From Geodermatophilus nigrescens (GTDB taxonomy: Bacteria > Actinomycetota > Actinomycetes > Mycobacteriales > Geodermatophilaceae), in the NCBI RefSeq assembly GCF_900129495.1, contig NZ_FQVX01000003.1, forward strand, positions 682,001 through 746,000: a stretch of 64,000 nt of DNA, given 5' to 3'. The notes beneath the pieces were generated by a model. The model searched no databases and was not told the origin of the DNA. It saw only the letters and a list, made by a program, of their open reading frames with translations. The position numbers and the translations under genes are program-made. The stretch's first letter is position 1; every line of letters begins with the position of its first letter. Positions 33,626-45,516 of this stretch are shown one piece after another.

Positions 33626-35593
33626 CTACACCCGCTCGTAGCCCCACTGCTCGAAGGCGCTGCTCCAGCTGTCCATGGAGGTCAGGTCGCCCGCGGCCTC
33701 CTGGTAGCGGCGCTGCAGCTCCGGGAACTCCGCCGACATCCGCCGCAGGTACCGCGCCGACGTCGCCGCCAGCCGGCGGAACGTGGCCGGGTCGCGACGG
33801 CGGAAGGTGACGCCGCGGCCGTCGGCGGTGCCCACGGTGGCGCTGTCGAGCCGGGAGAGCAGGAACCAGCGGGCGTCCTGGAACGCCAGGTTCAGCTGCG
33901 GGGTCTCCAGGTTCGCCTCGTCCACCGGCCGGGCGTTGTGCACCAGGCCCTTGACCAGGGTCTTCGCGATCGACACCGGCGACACCGGGATCTTGCGGAA
34001 GCGCACCGCCTTCGCCGTCGGCATGGACGGCAGCGGCAGGTCGGCCGAGGAGGGCAGCACCTGGCCGTCGGAGTGCGTCGCGCGCACCTCGCGGGCCCGG
34101 ACCACCGACTGCGGCATGCCGCCGAACAGCCCCTCCGGCCCGGCGAGGAAGTCGCGGTAGGCCAGGTGGTGCAGCTCGACCGTCGAGTACTGCAGGTTGA
34201 TCAGGAACCGCAGGTCGGCCTTGAGCATCTCGCGGAACAGCTTGCCGCCGTGCTTGTGCGGCGAGTGCAGCGCCGCGGCGACCAGCCGGTTGCGGATGTG
34301 GAAGTACGCCTGCCAGTCGCTGGCGTCGTCCTTGTCACCCCAGGAGAGGTGCCAGATGGCCGTGCCGGGCAGCGACGCCGTCGGGAAGCCGGCGGCGAAG
34401 GCGCGCAGGCCGTACTCGGCGTCGTCCCACTTGATGAACACCGGCAGCGGCATGCCGATCTGCTCGGTGACGGCGCGGGGGATCAGGCACATCCACCAGC
34501 CGTTGTAGTCGACGTCGATGCGCCGGTGCAGGTCCGGCGACTCGCGCAGCGACTCCTTGCCGAAGTCGTGGTGGTACTCGGTGTTCGGCGCGTTGGTCCA
34601 GAAGAACGTCTCGCGGTCGACGATCTCGCCCATGCTGTGCAGGATCGAGCGGTTCTGCAGGGCCAGCATCTGACCGCCGACGAGCATCGGGCTCTTCGCG
34701 TAGGCGGCGAAGGCGCGGGCCCGCAGCAGGCTGTCGGGCTCGATCATGATGTCGTCGTCGAGCAGCACGACGTGCGTGGCGTCGCTGCGGGTGAAGGCCT
34801 CGTGCATGGTGCGCGCGAAGCCGCCGCTGCCGCCGAGGTTGGGCTGCTCGACCACGCGCAGCCGGTCGCCCAGGGCCGCCTTGACCTCGGCGTAGCCGGC
34901 GGCGTCCTTGACGTGGTTGTTGCCCTGGTCGGCGATGGTGACCAGCGCGAGCCGGTCGAGCACCGCGGCGTCCTCGACCAGCGCGCGGGCGGCGGCCAGG
35001 GCGTCGACCGGGCGGTTGTAGGTGCAGATGCCGACGGCCAGCCGCGGCTCCTCGGCCGGCGCCTGCGGGGCGTACCAGCCGGCCTCGCGGACGACGGTGT
35101 CGGAGTCGGCGGTGACGTCGAACCAGTACCAGCCGCCGTCGATGAACGGTGCCAGGTCGAGCTCGAACTCGAGCGTCCGCTCGTCGTCGCCCTCGTGGGA
35201 GACGCCGGTGACGTGCATCGACTCGCCGTCGGCCTTGGAGCGGTGGACGTCGATGCGGCAGCTGCCGGCGACGGTCACCCGCAGCACGATCGAGCCGAGC
35301 ACGCTCCAGCGCCGCCAGTAGCTGGCCGGGAAGGCGTTGAAGTAGGTGGCGAAGGAGACCTCGGAGCCGGCGGTGATCGTGCCGGAGTGGCGGCCGTCCT
35401 GCCGCACGCGGACCGGCGCGTTCTCCTCGTCGAGGTAGAGGCTGCGGACCTTCAGCGGGTCGGCCGGCCGCGGCATGAGGACGCGCTGGACGAGCGTGAC
35501 GGCCTTGTCCGGCGTGAGGTCGGTCTCGGCCGGCTCGCTCACGGCGTCGGGCTTGACCGGCGCGTCGGCGACCTGGGGTGCGGTGGTCGTCAT
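33626..35593 (-). CDS. glfT2: Galactofuranosyltransferase GlfT2
   Basis: A 655-residue bifunctional galactan polymerase that alternates beta-1,5 and beta-1,6 galactofuranose. An N-terminal beta-barrel domain (to about 180) precedes the GT-A domain with VGICTYNRPVDALAAA, NLGGSGGFARTM, the metal motif LLDDDI, and the acceptor/catalytic segment FIKWDDAEYGLRA followed by AIWHLSWG. The C-terminal helical region completes the family layout. The length is close to the mycobacterial enzyme (637). It is 34 bases downstream of glf and probably co-transcribed with it. Confidence 0.94.
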   Translation of the reverse strand: MTTTAPQVADAPVKPDAVSEPAETDLTPDKAVTLVQRVLMPRPADPLKVRSLYLDEENAPVRVRQDGRHSGTITAGSEVSFATYFNAFPASYWRRWSVLGSIVLRVTVAGSCRIDVHRSKADGESMHVTGVSHEGDDERTLEFELDLAPFIDGGWYWFDVTADSDTVVREAGWYAPQAPAEEPRLAVGICTYNRPVDALAAARALVEDAAVLDRLALVTIADQGNNHVKDAAGYAEVKAALGDRLRVVEQPNLGGSGGFARTMHEAFTRSDATHVVLLDDDIMIEPDSLLRARAFAAYAKSPMLVGGQMLALQNRSILHSMGEIVDRETFFWTNAPNTEYHHDFGKESLRESPDLHRRIDVDYNGWWMCLIPRAVTEQIGMPLPVFIKWDDAEYGLRAFAAGFPTASLPGTAIWHLSWGDKDDASDWQAYFHIRNRLVAAALHSPHKHGGKLFREMLKADLRFLINLQYSTVELHHLAYRDFLAGPEGLFGGMPQSVVRAREVRATHSDGQVLPSSADLPLPSMPTAKAVRFRKIPVSPVSIAKTLVKGLVHNARPVDEANLETPQLNLAFQDARWFLLSRLDSATVGTADGRGVTFRRRDPATFRRLAATSARYLRRMSAEFPELQRRYQEAAGDLTSMDSWSSAFEQWGYERV

Positions 35594-35627
35594 GGGGGAG
35601 TAGTCCTCTGTGTCGACGTCGGAGCGG

Positions 35628-36881
<1,254 letters not shown>

Positions 36882-36918
36882 TTACGGATGTGACGAACCC
36901 GTCCGGTCTGGGTGACGG

Positions 36919-38460
36919 TCAGGGCGCCACGAGGGAGAACGAACCCGACCCGCGCCACGCGGAGGTCACCGGCCAGTCGCCGTCGGGGCGGCCGCCCTCG
37001 TACACCAGCGCCCGGTCCGGCTCGGCCGCCGGCGGTCGGTCGAGGTTGGCGAAGTTCAGCCGCAGCAGCAGCCGCATGACCGTGCCGGCCTCCTCCTGCC
37101 GCTGGTCGATCTGCGGCAGCAGGGTCCCGCGGTCGGAGAACGGGTCGACGATGTCGCACCGGCAGGCGTAGGCGAGCGTGCCGATCTCACCGGGGCTGCG
37201 GACGACGTCGTCGCCCACCTCGGCGCGCAGGTCCTCACCGATCGCCAGGTACTGCTCGGCGGTGGCCCAGTTGGTGGTGATCGGCGTCATCTCCCACGGC
37301 ACGCCGCGCTGCAGGGCGAAGGCGGCGTCGACCAGGAGCAGCGCGGCCGCCACGCCCGCGGCCAGCAGCGCCACGGGCCGGCGCCGCGCGGGGGCGGGGG
37401 ACCCGTCGGCCGCGGGGGCCGGCCGGCGCGCGGCGGCCGCGGCGCCGAGGAAGGCCGCGGTGACGGTCAGCGCGCCGACCGAGGGCGCGTAGTACCAGTG
37501 GAACGGCGGCGGGGCGAGCAGCGAGTAGGCCACCGCGTGCAGCACCCCGGCGGCGCCGAGCGCCACGACCGGGCCGAGACCCGCCCAGCGGGCCCGGCGC
37601 CGCACGAAGGGCCAGACGACGAGCGCCAGCAGGCCGGCCAGCGCCGGGATCGCGGCGAGGACCGTCGCCGCCGGGTAGCGCTCCAGGTAGAGCTGCCAGC
37701 CGTTGGCGAAGTCCCACGGCCCCCACGCGCCGGTGGACACCGTCTTGATGACCAGCGTGTCGGGCACCAGCGCGCCCAGGGCCACCCAGCTGAAGACGTA
37801 CCAGGGCGCGGCCACCAGCAGCGCCGTGCCGAGGACGACGTGCGTGCGGCGCAGCAGCCCCGGGGTGGCCAGCAGCAGCACCAGCGGGACGACGGCGAGG
37901 TCGACGCGGGTGAGCACCAGCAGGGCGGCCAGCGCGCCGAACAGGACGGGCCGCCGCTCGGCCGCGGCCACCGTCGCCCAGACCGCCAGCGTGAGCGCCA
38001 GCGTCATCTCCATGCCGACGATCGCGAGGAACAGCGGGGACAGCAGCAGCAGCGCCGTCGCCGCGACCGCCGCGCCGCGGGAGAGATCGAGGCGCCGGGC
38101 CAGCCGGGCCAGGCCCAGCGCCTGCAGCGCGGTCAGCACGACGAACACCACGCCGAGGCCCCACACCGGGTCGCGGACCACGAACGCGGCCAGGCCGAGG
38201 ACCAGCACGTTGAGCGGGGAGGTGGCGCTGTTCGCCGTGCGGAACGGGGTCAGCCCCCAGTGGAACTCCTCGGCGAGGTTCCGCGCGTAGGACAGCGTGA
38301 TGTAGGCGTCGTCGATGAGGCTGGCGCGGACCAGCAGGAAGCACAGCGCCGCGACGACGGCGGCCCCGCCGGCCAGCAGCAGGTCCGCCCGCTCCGTGCG
38401 ACGGGGGCGGGGGGAGGGTGGGGACACCGGCGACGACGGGCTCACCTGGGACGTCTGCAC
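36919..38460 (-). CDS. GT-C-like membrane glycosyltransferase, paralogue 1 (AftB-like?)
   Basis: A 513-residue membrane protein with about 9-10 helices and an extracytoplasmic C-terminal domain of about 120 residues. The first loop reads LIDDAYITLSYARNLAEEF, with Asp50-Asp51 in the place of the catalytic acids of GT-C enzymes. The C-terminal domain contains PGEIGTLAYAC and DPFSDRG, reminiscent of arabinofuranosyltransferase AftB. In M. tuberculosis aftB lies near ubiA, glfT2 and glf. GTG 38460 was chosen for its upstream GAGGAG at good spacing. Inference: it transfers arabinose from decaprenylphosphoryl arabinose to galactan or arabinan. It is paralogous to the next gene. Confidence 0.6.
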   Translation of the reverse strand: MQTSQVSPSSPVSPPSPRPRRTERADLLLAGGAAVVAALCFLLVRASLIDDAYITLSYARNLAEEFHWGLTPFRTANSATSPLNVLVLGLAAFVVRDPVWGLGVVFVVLTALQALGLARLARRLDLSRGAAVAATALLLLSPLFLAIVGMEMTLALTLAVWATVAAAERRPVLFGALAALLVLTRVDLAVVPLVLLLATPGLLRRTHVVLGTALLVAAPWYVFSWVALGALVPDTLVIKTVSTGAWGPWDFANGWQLYLERYPAATVLAAIPALAGLLALVVWPFVRRRARWAGLGPVVALGAAGVLHAVAYSLLAPPPFHWYYAPSVGALTVTAAFLGAAAAARRPAPAADGSPAPARRRPVALLAAGVAAALLLVDAAFALQRGVPWEMTPITTNWATAEQYLAIGEDLRAEVGDDVVRSPGEIGTLAYACRCDIVDPFSDRGTLLPQIDQRQEEAGTVMRLLLRLNFANLDRPPAAEPDRALVYEGGRPDGDWPVTSAWRGSGSFSLVAP

Positions 38461-38570
38461 GGGACCTGCTCCTCGGGCGGGAGCCGACCGGTCCGTCCCG
38501 GTGGCCGCCGCCGCTGCCTCGGGGGTCGGACCCCTCGACAGTAGGCGACCGGGCGGCCGGGCCGCGCCGG

Positions 38571-40121
38571 TCAGGGCACCCGCTCCAGGTAGATGGTGGC
38601 CGGTCCGGTGGCGGGGGAGTCGGTGGGCCAGGTGTACGCGCCCTCCGGCACGGCGCCCTGCGTCCAGCGCAGCCGCCACTCGGGCGTCAGCGGCCGGTCG
38701 CCGCGGTCGAGGCGGGCGAAGTTGGCGTCGAGCAGCGCGCGCATCAGCGGCCCGGCCTGCTCGGTGCGCTCCTCGACGAGCCCGACGGCGATGCCCCGGT
38801 CCGAGAAGTAGTCGACCATCTCGCAGCCGCACGCGTAGGCCAGCGTGCCGATCTCCCCGGGCGCCTCCACGGTCTCGCCGCCCACGATCGCGGCGACCTC
38901 CGCGCCGATCTCCCGGTACTCCTCGGGCAGGGCCCAGGCGCCGAAGTAGACGGGGCGGTCCCACGGCACCGGGCGGTCGCCGGAGGTGACGGCCAGCAGG
39001 GCGACGGCCAGCGCGGCCAGGCCCAGGGGGACGGCGTGGCGGACGGCGCGCACCCGCGGCGCGGGCAGGAACAGCGCCGCGCCGAGGACCCCGGCGGTGG
39101 CCAGCGCGACCGTCGTCGGCACGTAGTACCACTGGTACGGCGGCACCTGGAGCAGCGAGTACGCCGCGTACCAGGCGAGCCCGCCCACCACGAGCCCGGC
39201 CAGCGGGCCGGCGACGCCCGGGTGCCGGCGGCGCACCCGCGGCACGGCCAGGGCGACCGCGACGGCGAGACCCGCGAGCGCCGGGACGAACGCCAGCGAC
39301 AGCTGCAGCACGCCCCGGTCGAGCCAGAGGGTGAACGGGCCGTTGGCGAAGGTGAAGTCGCCGAACGAGCGCTGCAGGGTCTTGATGACGAAGGTGTCGG
39401 GGATCGCCGAGCCCAGGACCGTCCAGCTGAACGCGAACCAGGGCAGCACCACGGCGGTCGCCAGGACCGGCGCGCGCCAGCCGCGGACGGCCGGGGTGAG
39501 CAGGAACACCGCGGCGACGATCACGCCGAGGTCGAGCCGGGTGAGCACCAGCACGCCGGCGAGCAGCCCGAACGCGACGGGACGCCCGGCCACCGCCGCC
39601 CAGGTCAGCCCCGCGAGCAGGGCGGCGATCGGCAGCACCTCGAGGCCGATCGCGGAGTTGACGAACGGGTTGGCGAGCACCACGGCCAGCAGCGCCACCG
39701 ACCACGCCCCCGAGCGGCCCAGGCGGCGTGCCGTGGCGGCGGTGGCGCCGGTGAGCAGCGCGCACCACGCGACGGTGGCGATCCCCAGGCCCAGCACCGG
39801 CCGCACGTCGCCGGTGACCAGCGACACCAGCCAGGTGACCGCCGCCAGCGACAGCACGTTGAACGGCGAGGTGGCGCTGTTGGCCGTCTCGGTGGGGATC
39901 AGGCCCCAGTGCAGGTCGGCCGCCACGTTCCGGACGTAGGAGAGCGTGATGTAGGTGTCGTCGATCAGGGCGCGGGAGACCACCAGGAAGAACAGGCCGC
40001 CGGCCACCGCCCCGACCGCGGCCCAGCCGAGCACCGGCCGCCGGTCCCGCCGGCCCGCAGGGGGTGCGGCGGACGCGTCCCCGGTGCGCTCGTGCTCGGT
40101 CGGCGGCGCGCTGCTGGCCAC
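38571..40121 (-). CDS. GT-C-like membrane glycosyltransferase, paralogue 2 (AftB-like?)
   Basis: A 516-residue paralogue of the protein at 36919. It shares LIDDTYITLSYVRN in the first loop (Asp54, Asp55), the following TANSATSPFNVLSLAA, and the C-terminal PGEIGTLAYAC with VDYFSDRG. There are about ten helices. The GTG start at 40121 has GAGGGGA upstream and gives a short charged N-terminus. It is divergent from wbbL and about 110 bases upstream of paralogue 1, so both may share a transcript. Two tandem copies suggest either two linkages or two acceptors. Family assignment is by motif only. Confidence 0.6.
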   Translation of the reverse strand: MASSAPPTEHERTGDASAAPPAGRRDRRPVLGWAAVGAVAGGLFFLVVSRALIDDTYITLSYVRNVAADLHWGLIPTETANSATSPFNVLSLAAVTWLVSLVTGDVRPVLGLGIATVAWCALLTGATAATARRLGRSGAWSVALLAVVLANPFVNSAIGLEVLPIAALLAGLTWAAVAGRPVAFGLLAGVLVLTRLDLGVIVAAVFLLTPAVRGWRAPVLATAVVLPWFAFSWTVLGSAIPDTFVIKTLQRSFGDFTFANGPFTLWLDRGVLQLSLAFVPALAGLAVAVALAVPRVRRRHPGVAGPLAGLVVGGLAWYAAYSLLQVPPYQWYYVPTTVALATAGVLGAALFLPAPRVRAVRHAVPLGLAALAVALLAVTSGDRPVPWDRPVYFGAWALPEEYREIGAEVAAIVGGETVEAPGEIGTLAYACGCEMVDYFSDRGIAVGLVEERTEQAGPLMRALLDANFARLDRGDRPLTPEWRLRWTQGAVPEGAYTWPTDSPATGPATIYLERVP

Positions 40122-40210
40122 GCTGGTCCCCTCGGTCGGTCGTCGTCGTGTCGCGCGTGCCCTGTTCCCCGTGCACCCCGGGTGTCGGGCCGACCCCGGA
40201 GCGCGGCCTC

Positions 40211-40216
40211 TAGTGT
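40211..40216 (+). promoter_or_regulatory. Candidate -10 hexamer for leaderless wbbL transcript
   Basis: TAGTGT ends 7 bases before the ATG of wbbL at 40224, with no ribosome site between. Confidence 0.5.
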
Positions 40217-40223
40217 CGGGGAC

Positions 40224-41153
40224 ATGAGCGCCGAGCACGCGGGGCCGCTGCGCGTCGTCGCCGTCACCTACTCCCCGGGGGAGGCGCTCGAGGGGTTCGT
40301 CACCTCCCTGGCCGAGGCCACCACCCGGCCGGTCGAGGTCGTGCTCGCCGACAACGGCTCCACCGACGGCGTCCCCGAGGACGTCGCCGCGCGCCACCCG
40401 CAGGTGCGGCTGCTGCGCACCGGCGGCAACGTCGGCTACGGCGCGGCGGTCAACGCGGGCCTGGCCGGGGCGGCGGGCCGGTACGCCCTGGTCGCCAACC
40501 CCGACGTCCGCTTCGAGGCCGGCGCCGTCGACGAGCTGCTCGCCGTCGCCGCCCGCTGGCCGCGCGCGGCCACCGTGGGCCCGGCCATCCGCACCCCCGA
40601 GGGGGAGCTGTACCCGTCCGCGCGCGACCTGCCGCGGCTGTCCACCGGCGCCGGGCACGCGCTGCTCGGCTGGGCGTGGCCGGGCAACCCGTGGACGGCG
40701 CGCTACCGCCGCGAGCGGGAGGCGCCGCGCGAGCGCACGGCCGGCTGGCTGTCGGGCTCGTGCTTCCTCGTCGACCTCGAGGCGTTCCGCGCCGTCGGCG
40801 GCTTCGACCCCGGCTACTTCATGTACTTCGAGGACGTCGACCTCGCCGAGCGCCTCGGCCGCGCCGGCTACCTGCACGTCTACGCGCCGTCGGCGGTCGT
40901 CGTCCACGAGGGCGGGCACGCCACCCGCCGCGAGCCGCACCGCATGCAGCGGGTGCACCACACCAGCGCCCTGCGCTACCTGGCCGGGCAGTACCCGGGC
41001 CGCCGGAACGCCCCGCTGCGGGCGGCCCTGCGGGCCGGGCTCGGCGGCCGGATGCTGGTCAGCTACGTCAGCGGCCGGGTGGCCGCCGGGGCCCGGTTCC
41101 AGCGCCGGGCCGACGACGTCGGCCGCGCCGCGCGGCGGACCCGGACGCCGTAG
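40224..41153 (+). CDS. wbbL: Rhamnosyltransferase WbbL-like (GT2)
   Basis: A 309-residue GT2 enzyme. The nucleotide-sugar half shows VVAVTYSPGEALEGFVTSL, LADNGSTDG, GGNVGYGAAVNAGL and the metal motif ANPDVRF. The acceptor half has GWLSGSCFLVDLEAFRAVGG and FMYFEDVDLAERL, typical of WbbL. It is expected to transfer L-rhamnose from dTDP-rhamnose to GlcNAc-PP-decaprenyl, making the linker on which galactan is built. The length matches mycobacterial WbbL (about 301). As in M. tuberculosis a manC gene lies downstream, though here two gmd genes intervene. Confidence 0.87.
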   Translation: MSAEHAGPLRVVAVTYSPGEALEGFVTSLAEATTRPVEVVLADNGSTDGVPEDVAARHPQVRLLRTGGNVGYGAAVNAGLAGAAGRYALVANPDVRFEAGAVDELLAVAARWPRAATVGPAIRTPEGELYPSARDLPRLSTGAGHALLGWAWPGNPWTARYRREREAPRERTAGWLSGSCFLVDLEAFRAVGGFDPGYFMYFEDVDLAERLGRAGYLHVYAPSAVVVHEGGHATRREPHRMQRVHHTSALRYLAGQYPGRRNAPLRAALRAGLGGRMLVSYVSGRVAAGARFQRRADDVGRAARRTRTP

Positions 41154-41252
41154 ACGCGCCGCCGGACGGGTGATCCCGGCCCGGAACCGGGCCTGATCCG
41201 GCCGTGGTCGTGCGAGCATCGGCGCGAACACCGTCGCGAGGAAGTGGAGTCG

Positions 41253-42233
<981 letters not shown>

Positions 42234-42234
42234 C

Positions 42235-43227
42235 GTGGCGCTCGCACTGGTCACCGGGATCGGCGGCCAGGACGGGGGCTACCTCGCCGAGCAGCTCGTC
42301 GCGGCCGGGCACCGGGTCCACGGCACGGTCAGCGGGGGAGCGGGCGGCCCGCTGCCCGCCCACCTGGCCGCGCTCGGGGACGCCCTGACGGTGCACACCG
42401 CCGACCTGCGCGACCCCGGCGCGCTGCCGGGGCTGGTCGACGACGTCGGGCCCGACTGGGTGTTCAACCTCGCCGGCGCGTCCAGCGTGGCGGCGAGCTG
42501 GGCCGACCCCGTCGGCACCCTCGACGTCAACGGCCGGGCGGTGCTCGCGCTGCTGGAGCACCTGTTCCGCCGGGCGGAGGAGGGCGCGCCGGTCCGGCTG
42601 GTGCAGGCCTCCAGCGGCGAGGTGTTCGCCGGCGCCACGGGCGGGCCGGTCACCGAGGCGTCCCCGGTCTCGCCGGTGAACCCCTACGGCGTCGCCAAGG
42701 CCGTGGCGCACCGGTCGGTGGGCATGTACCGGGAGCGCGGCCTGCACGCGAGCTCGCTGGTGCTGTTCAACCACGAGTCGCCGCGCCGGCCCGAGCGGTT
42801 CGTCACGCGCAAGATCACCCGCGGCGTCGCGGCGATCGCCGCGGGCCGGGCCGACCGGCTCGTGCTCGGCAACCTCGACGTCCGCCGCGACTGGGGCTGG
42901 GCGCCGGACTACACCGCCGCGATGCTGCTCGCCGCCGAGGCGCCCGAGGCCGGCGACTACGTCGTCGCGACGGGGGTGGCGCACAGCCTGCGCGACCTGG
43001 TGGCTGCCGCCTTCGCCGAGGTCGGCATCGCCGACTGGGAGCCGCTGCTGGCCTCCGACCCCAGCCTGGTCCGCCCGGCCGACGCCGAGGTGCTGGTCGG
43101 CGACCCGTCGCGGCTGCGCGAGCGGCTCGGCTGGGCGCCCACGGTCGGCTTCGAGGAGATGGTGGCGACGATGGTCCGGACCGACCTGGCGGAGCTGTCC
43201 GCCGACGAGGGGGAGACGCGCCGGTGA
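42235..43227 (+). CDS. GDP-mannose 4,6-dehydratase paralogue
   Basis: A 330-residue SDR, GTG start, one base after the gmd stop. It keeps Gmd features: GIGGQDGGYLAEQL, LFNHESPRRPERFVTRKITR, RRDWGWAPDYT, and Tyr/Lys in NPYGVAK. The catalytic segment reads QASSGEVFA, with Gly in place of the middle Ser, while the flanking Ser and Glu remain. The middle region is shorter in similarity to the upstream copy. It may be a second dehydratase, a diverged epimerase/reductase acting on the product, or a heteromeric partner. The stop overlaps manC by four bases. Confidence 0.72.
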   Translation: MALALVTGIGGQDGGYLAEQLVAAGHRVHGTVSGGAGGPLPAHLAALGDALTVHTADLRDPGALPGLVDDVGPDWVFNLAGASSVAASWADPVGTLDVNGRAVLALLEHLFRRAEEGAPVRLVQASSGEVFAGATGGPVTEASPVSPVNPYGVAKAVAHRSVGMYRERGLHASSLVLFNHESPRRPERFVTRKITRGVAAIAAGRADRLVLGNLDVRRDWGWAPDYTAAMLLAAEAPEAGDYVVATGVAHSLRDLVAAAFAEVGIADWEPLLASDPSLVRPADAEVLVGDPSRLRERLGWAPTVGFEEMVATMVRTDLAELSADEGETRR

Positions 43228-44321
43228 GGCACGCGGTCATCATGGCCGGCGGCTCGGGCACGCGGCTGTGGCCGCTGTCGCGGGCGGCCCGGCCCAAGCA
43301 GCTGCTCGACGTCGTCGCCGAGCCCGGCGGAGGGGCGCACAGCCTGCTCGCCGAGGCGTTCGAGCGGCTGGAGGCGGTGCTGCCGGCCGAGCGGATCTGG
43401 GTGTGCACGGCGGCGCGCTACGGCGACCAGGTGCGCGCGGCGCTGCCCCGGCTGCGCCCCGACCGGCTGGTCCTCGAGCCGGTCGCCCGCGACACCGCCA
43501 ACGCCGTCGGGCTGGCCGCCGCGCTGGTGGCCGAGGCCGACCCCGACGCCGAGCTCGCCGTGGTCAGCGCCGACCACGTCATCCGCCCGGTCGAGCGCTT
43601 CGCCGCCACGCTGAGCACCGCCTTCGACGCGCTGGCCGCGCGGCCGCGGGCGCTGGTCACCCTCGGCATCACGCCGACCGCCCCGGCCACCGGCTTCGGC
43701 TACGTCCGCCGCGGCCCGGCGACCGAGGTGCCCGGCGTCGCCGAGGCCGCCGCGTTCAAGGAGAAGCCCGACCGCGCCACCGCGGAGGGCTACCTGGCGT
43801 CGGGCGAGTACCTGTGGAACTCCGGCATGTTCGTCTGGCGGGCGCGCACCGTGCTCGACGCGCTCGCCGACCACCTGCCCGCCTCCGCCGAGGGGCTGGC
43901 CCGCGTGGTGGCCGCGCCGGCGGGCCCGGAGCGCGACGCCGTCCTCGCCGAGGTGTTCCCGACGCTGCCGAAGACCAGCGTCGACTACGCGGTGCTGGAG
44001 CCCGCGGCCACCGAGCCCGGCCGGGTGCTCGTGGCCGACCTCGACGTCGAGTGGCTCGACGTCGGCTCGTGGCCGGCCCTGGCGCAGACGCTGGCGGTCG
44101 CGGGCGACAACGCCGTCTCCGGCCTCGCGGTCGCCCTCGACAGCGCGGGCAACATCGTGCTGAGCGACGAGCCCGACCACCTGGTCGCGCTGGTCGGCGT
44201 CCGCGACAGCGTCGTCGTCGCGACCCGCGACGTCACGATGGTCTGCCCGGTGTCCGACGCCGAGCGGGTCAAGCAGCTCCTCGCCGCCGTCGAGGAGCGC
44301 TTCGGTGCCCGTTTCAGCTGA
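43224..44321 (+). CDS. manC: Mannose-1-phosphate guanylyltransferase
   Basis: A 365-residue GDP-mannose pyrophosphorylase (type I nucleotidyltransferase domain, without the isomerase domain of bifunctional enzymes). Motifs: MAGGSGTRLWPLSR, VEPV-type VLEPVARDTANAVGLA, SADHVI, and FKEKPD with the later YLWNSGMFVW. It makes GDP-mannose from mannose-1-phosphate and GTP, supplying the two Gmd proteins upstream and mannosyl transfer. The equivalent of Rv3264c lies next to wbbL in M. tuberculosis. GTG start overlapping the previous stop. Confidence 0.92.
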   Translation: MRHAVIMAGGSGTRLWPLSRAARPKQLLDVVAEPGGGAHSLLAEAFERLEAVLPAERIWVCTAARYGDQVRAALPRLRPDRLVLEPVARDTANAVGLAAALVAEADPDAELAVVSADHVIRPVERFAATLSTAFDALAARPRALVTLGITPTAPATGFGYVRRGPATEVPGVAEAAAFKEKPDRATAEGYLASGEYLWNSGMFVWRARTVLDALADHLPASAEGLARVVAAPAGPERDAVLAEVFPTLPKTSVDYAVLEPAATEPGRVLVADLDVEWLDVGSWPALAQTLAVAGDNAVSGLAVALDSAGNIVLSDEPDHLVALVGVRDSVVVATRDVTMVCPVSDAERVKQLLAAVEERFGARFS

Positions 44322-44646
44322 GCGCCGCGTGCGCGCCCGGTGGCCGGTGCTGCTGGGCGTGGCCGTGTGGCTGGCGTCCGTGCTGTTCGTCGCCGCCTGC
44401 TGGGCGGCGCCGTCGCTCTTCGGCGACAGCACCTGCGAGCTGACGCGGGGCAGCTCGGTGTACGGCGAGGCGAGCCGCAGCTGGCTGCCGCCGGGGACGA
44501 GGTGCACCTACGAGGCCGGGCCGTCCACCGGCCTGGCCGAGGAGCTCGTGGTCGACCCGCCGGCGCGGCGCCTCGCCGTCGTGGCGGTCGCGGTGGCCGG
44601 GGGCCCGGCGCTGCTCGTGCTGCGCCGGCGCGCGTCGGCCGGGTAG
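44305..44646 (+). CDS. Small two-helix membrane protein
   Basis: A 113-residue protein starting with GTG inside the last 17 bases of manC. It has an N-terminal basic segment, a helix ([19 protein letters not shown]), a 60-residue extracellular loop with two cysteines (CELTRG and RCTYEAG) that could pair, and a second helix ending [10 protein letters not shown] do not recognise a family. It may be an accessory protein of the manC operon or an independent membrane protein. The overlap and typical codon use suggest that it is real. Confidence 0.5.
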   Translation: MPVSAERRVRARWPVLLGVAVWLASVLFVAACWAAPSLFGDSTCELTRGSSVYGEASRSWLPPGTRCTYEAGPSTGLAEELVVDPPARRLAVVAVAVAGGPALLVLRRRASAG

Positions 44647-44705
44647 CCGCCGGCGGCGCGGGCACCCGGTGCCGGGTCCGCGCCGCCGCGTGGTGGGATG
44701 CCGAC

Positions 44706-45476
44706 ATGCAGAGCTTCGACGTCGCAGCTGTCGTGTCCGGCGGGGCCTCGGGCCTCGGGGAGGCCACCACCCGCGCGCTCGCCGCGCGCGGTGCCGCGGT
44801 CACCATCGCCGACCTCAACGAGGAGCGCGGGGCCGCGCTGGCCGGCGAGCTGGGCGGGCACACGACGTTCGTGCGCACCGACGTCACCGACGAGTCCCAG
44901 GTCGCCGCGGCCGTCGCCGACGCCACCGGCAAGGACCGGCCGCTCCGGATCGCGGTCAACTGCGCCGGCATCGGCTGGGCGCAGCGCACCGTGGGCAAGG
45001 GCAACACCGCCCACGACCTCGAGCCGTTCCTCCGCACGGTCCAGGTGAACCTGGTCGGCACCTTCAACGTGCTGCGCCTGGCCGCCGCGGCGATGGCGGC
45101 CACCGAGCCGGAGGAGGACGGCGAGCGCGGCGTCGTCGTCAACACCGCCTCCATCGCGGCCTTCGACGGCCAGATCGGCCAGATCGCCTACGCCGCGTCG
45201 AAGGGCGGCATCGTCGGCATGACCCTCCCGGCGGCCCGCGACCTGGCCAGCGTCGGCGTGCGCGTGTGCACGATCGCGCCGGGCCTGGTGGACACCCCGC
45301 TGCTCGGCAGCCTGCCCGAGGAGGCGCGGACCGCGCTGGCGGCCGGCATCCCCTTCCCGAAGCGCCTGGGCCGCCCCGACGACTTCGCCCGGCTGGCGCT
45401 CGGCATCATCGAGCACGGCTACCTCAACGGCGAGACCATCCGGATGGACGGCGCCCTGCGCATGGCGCCCCGCTGA
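44706..45476 (+). CDS. Short-chain dehydrogenase (3-hydroxyacyl-CoA dehydrogenase type II-like)
   Basis: A 256-residue SDR. NAD motif [24 protein letters not shown]; catalytic Ser in [15 protein letters not shown]; Tyr/Lys in YAASKGG; and a C-terminal [19 protein letters not shown] with [13 protein letters not shown]. The combination is typical of the HSD10/3-hydroxyacyl-CoA dehydrogenase subgroup, often in fatty acid or steroid degradation. Its neighbours do not reinforce such a pathway, so the substrate is open. ATG 44706 follows a 59-base gap after the small membrane protein. Confidence 0.8.
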   Translation: MQSFDVAAVVSGGASGLGEATTRALAARGAAVTIADLNEERGAALAGELGGHTTFVRTDVTDESQVAAAVADATGKDRPLRIAVNCAGIGWAQRTVGKGNTAHDLEPFLRTVQVNLVGTFNVLRLAAAAMAATEPEEDGERGVVVNTASIAAFDGQIGQIAYAASKGGIVGMTLPAARDLASVGVRVCTIAPGLVDTPLLGSLPEEARTALAAGIPFPKRLGRPDDFARLALGIIEHGYLNGETIRMDGALRMAPR

Positions 45477-45516
45477 CGGTGGCCGCTGCTCCTCTCCCTC
45501 TTCCCCGGAGAACCGC

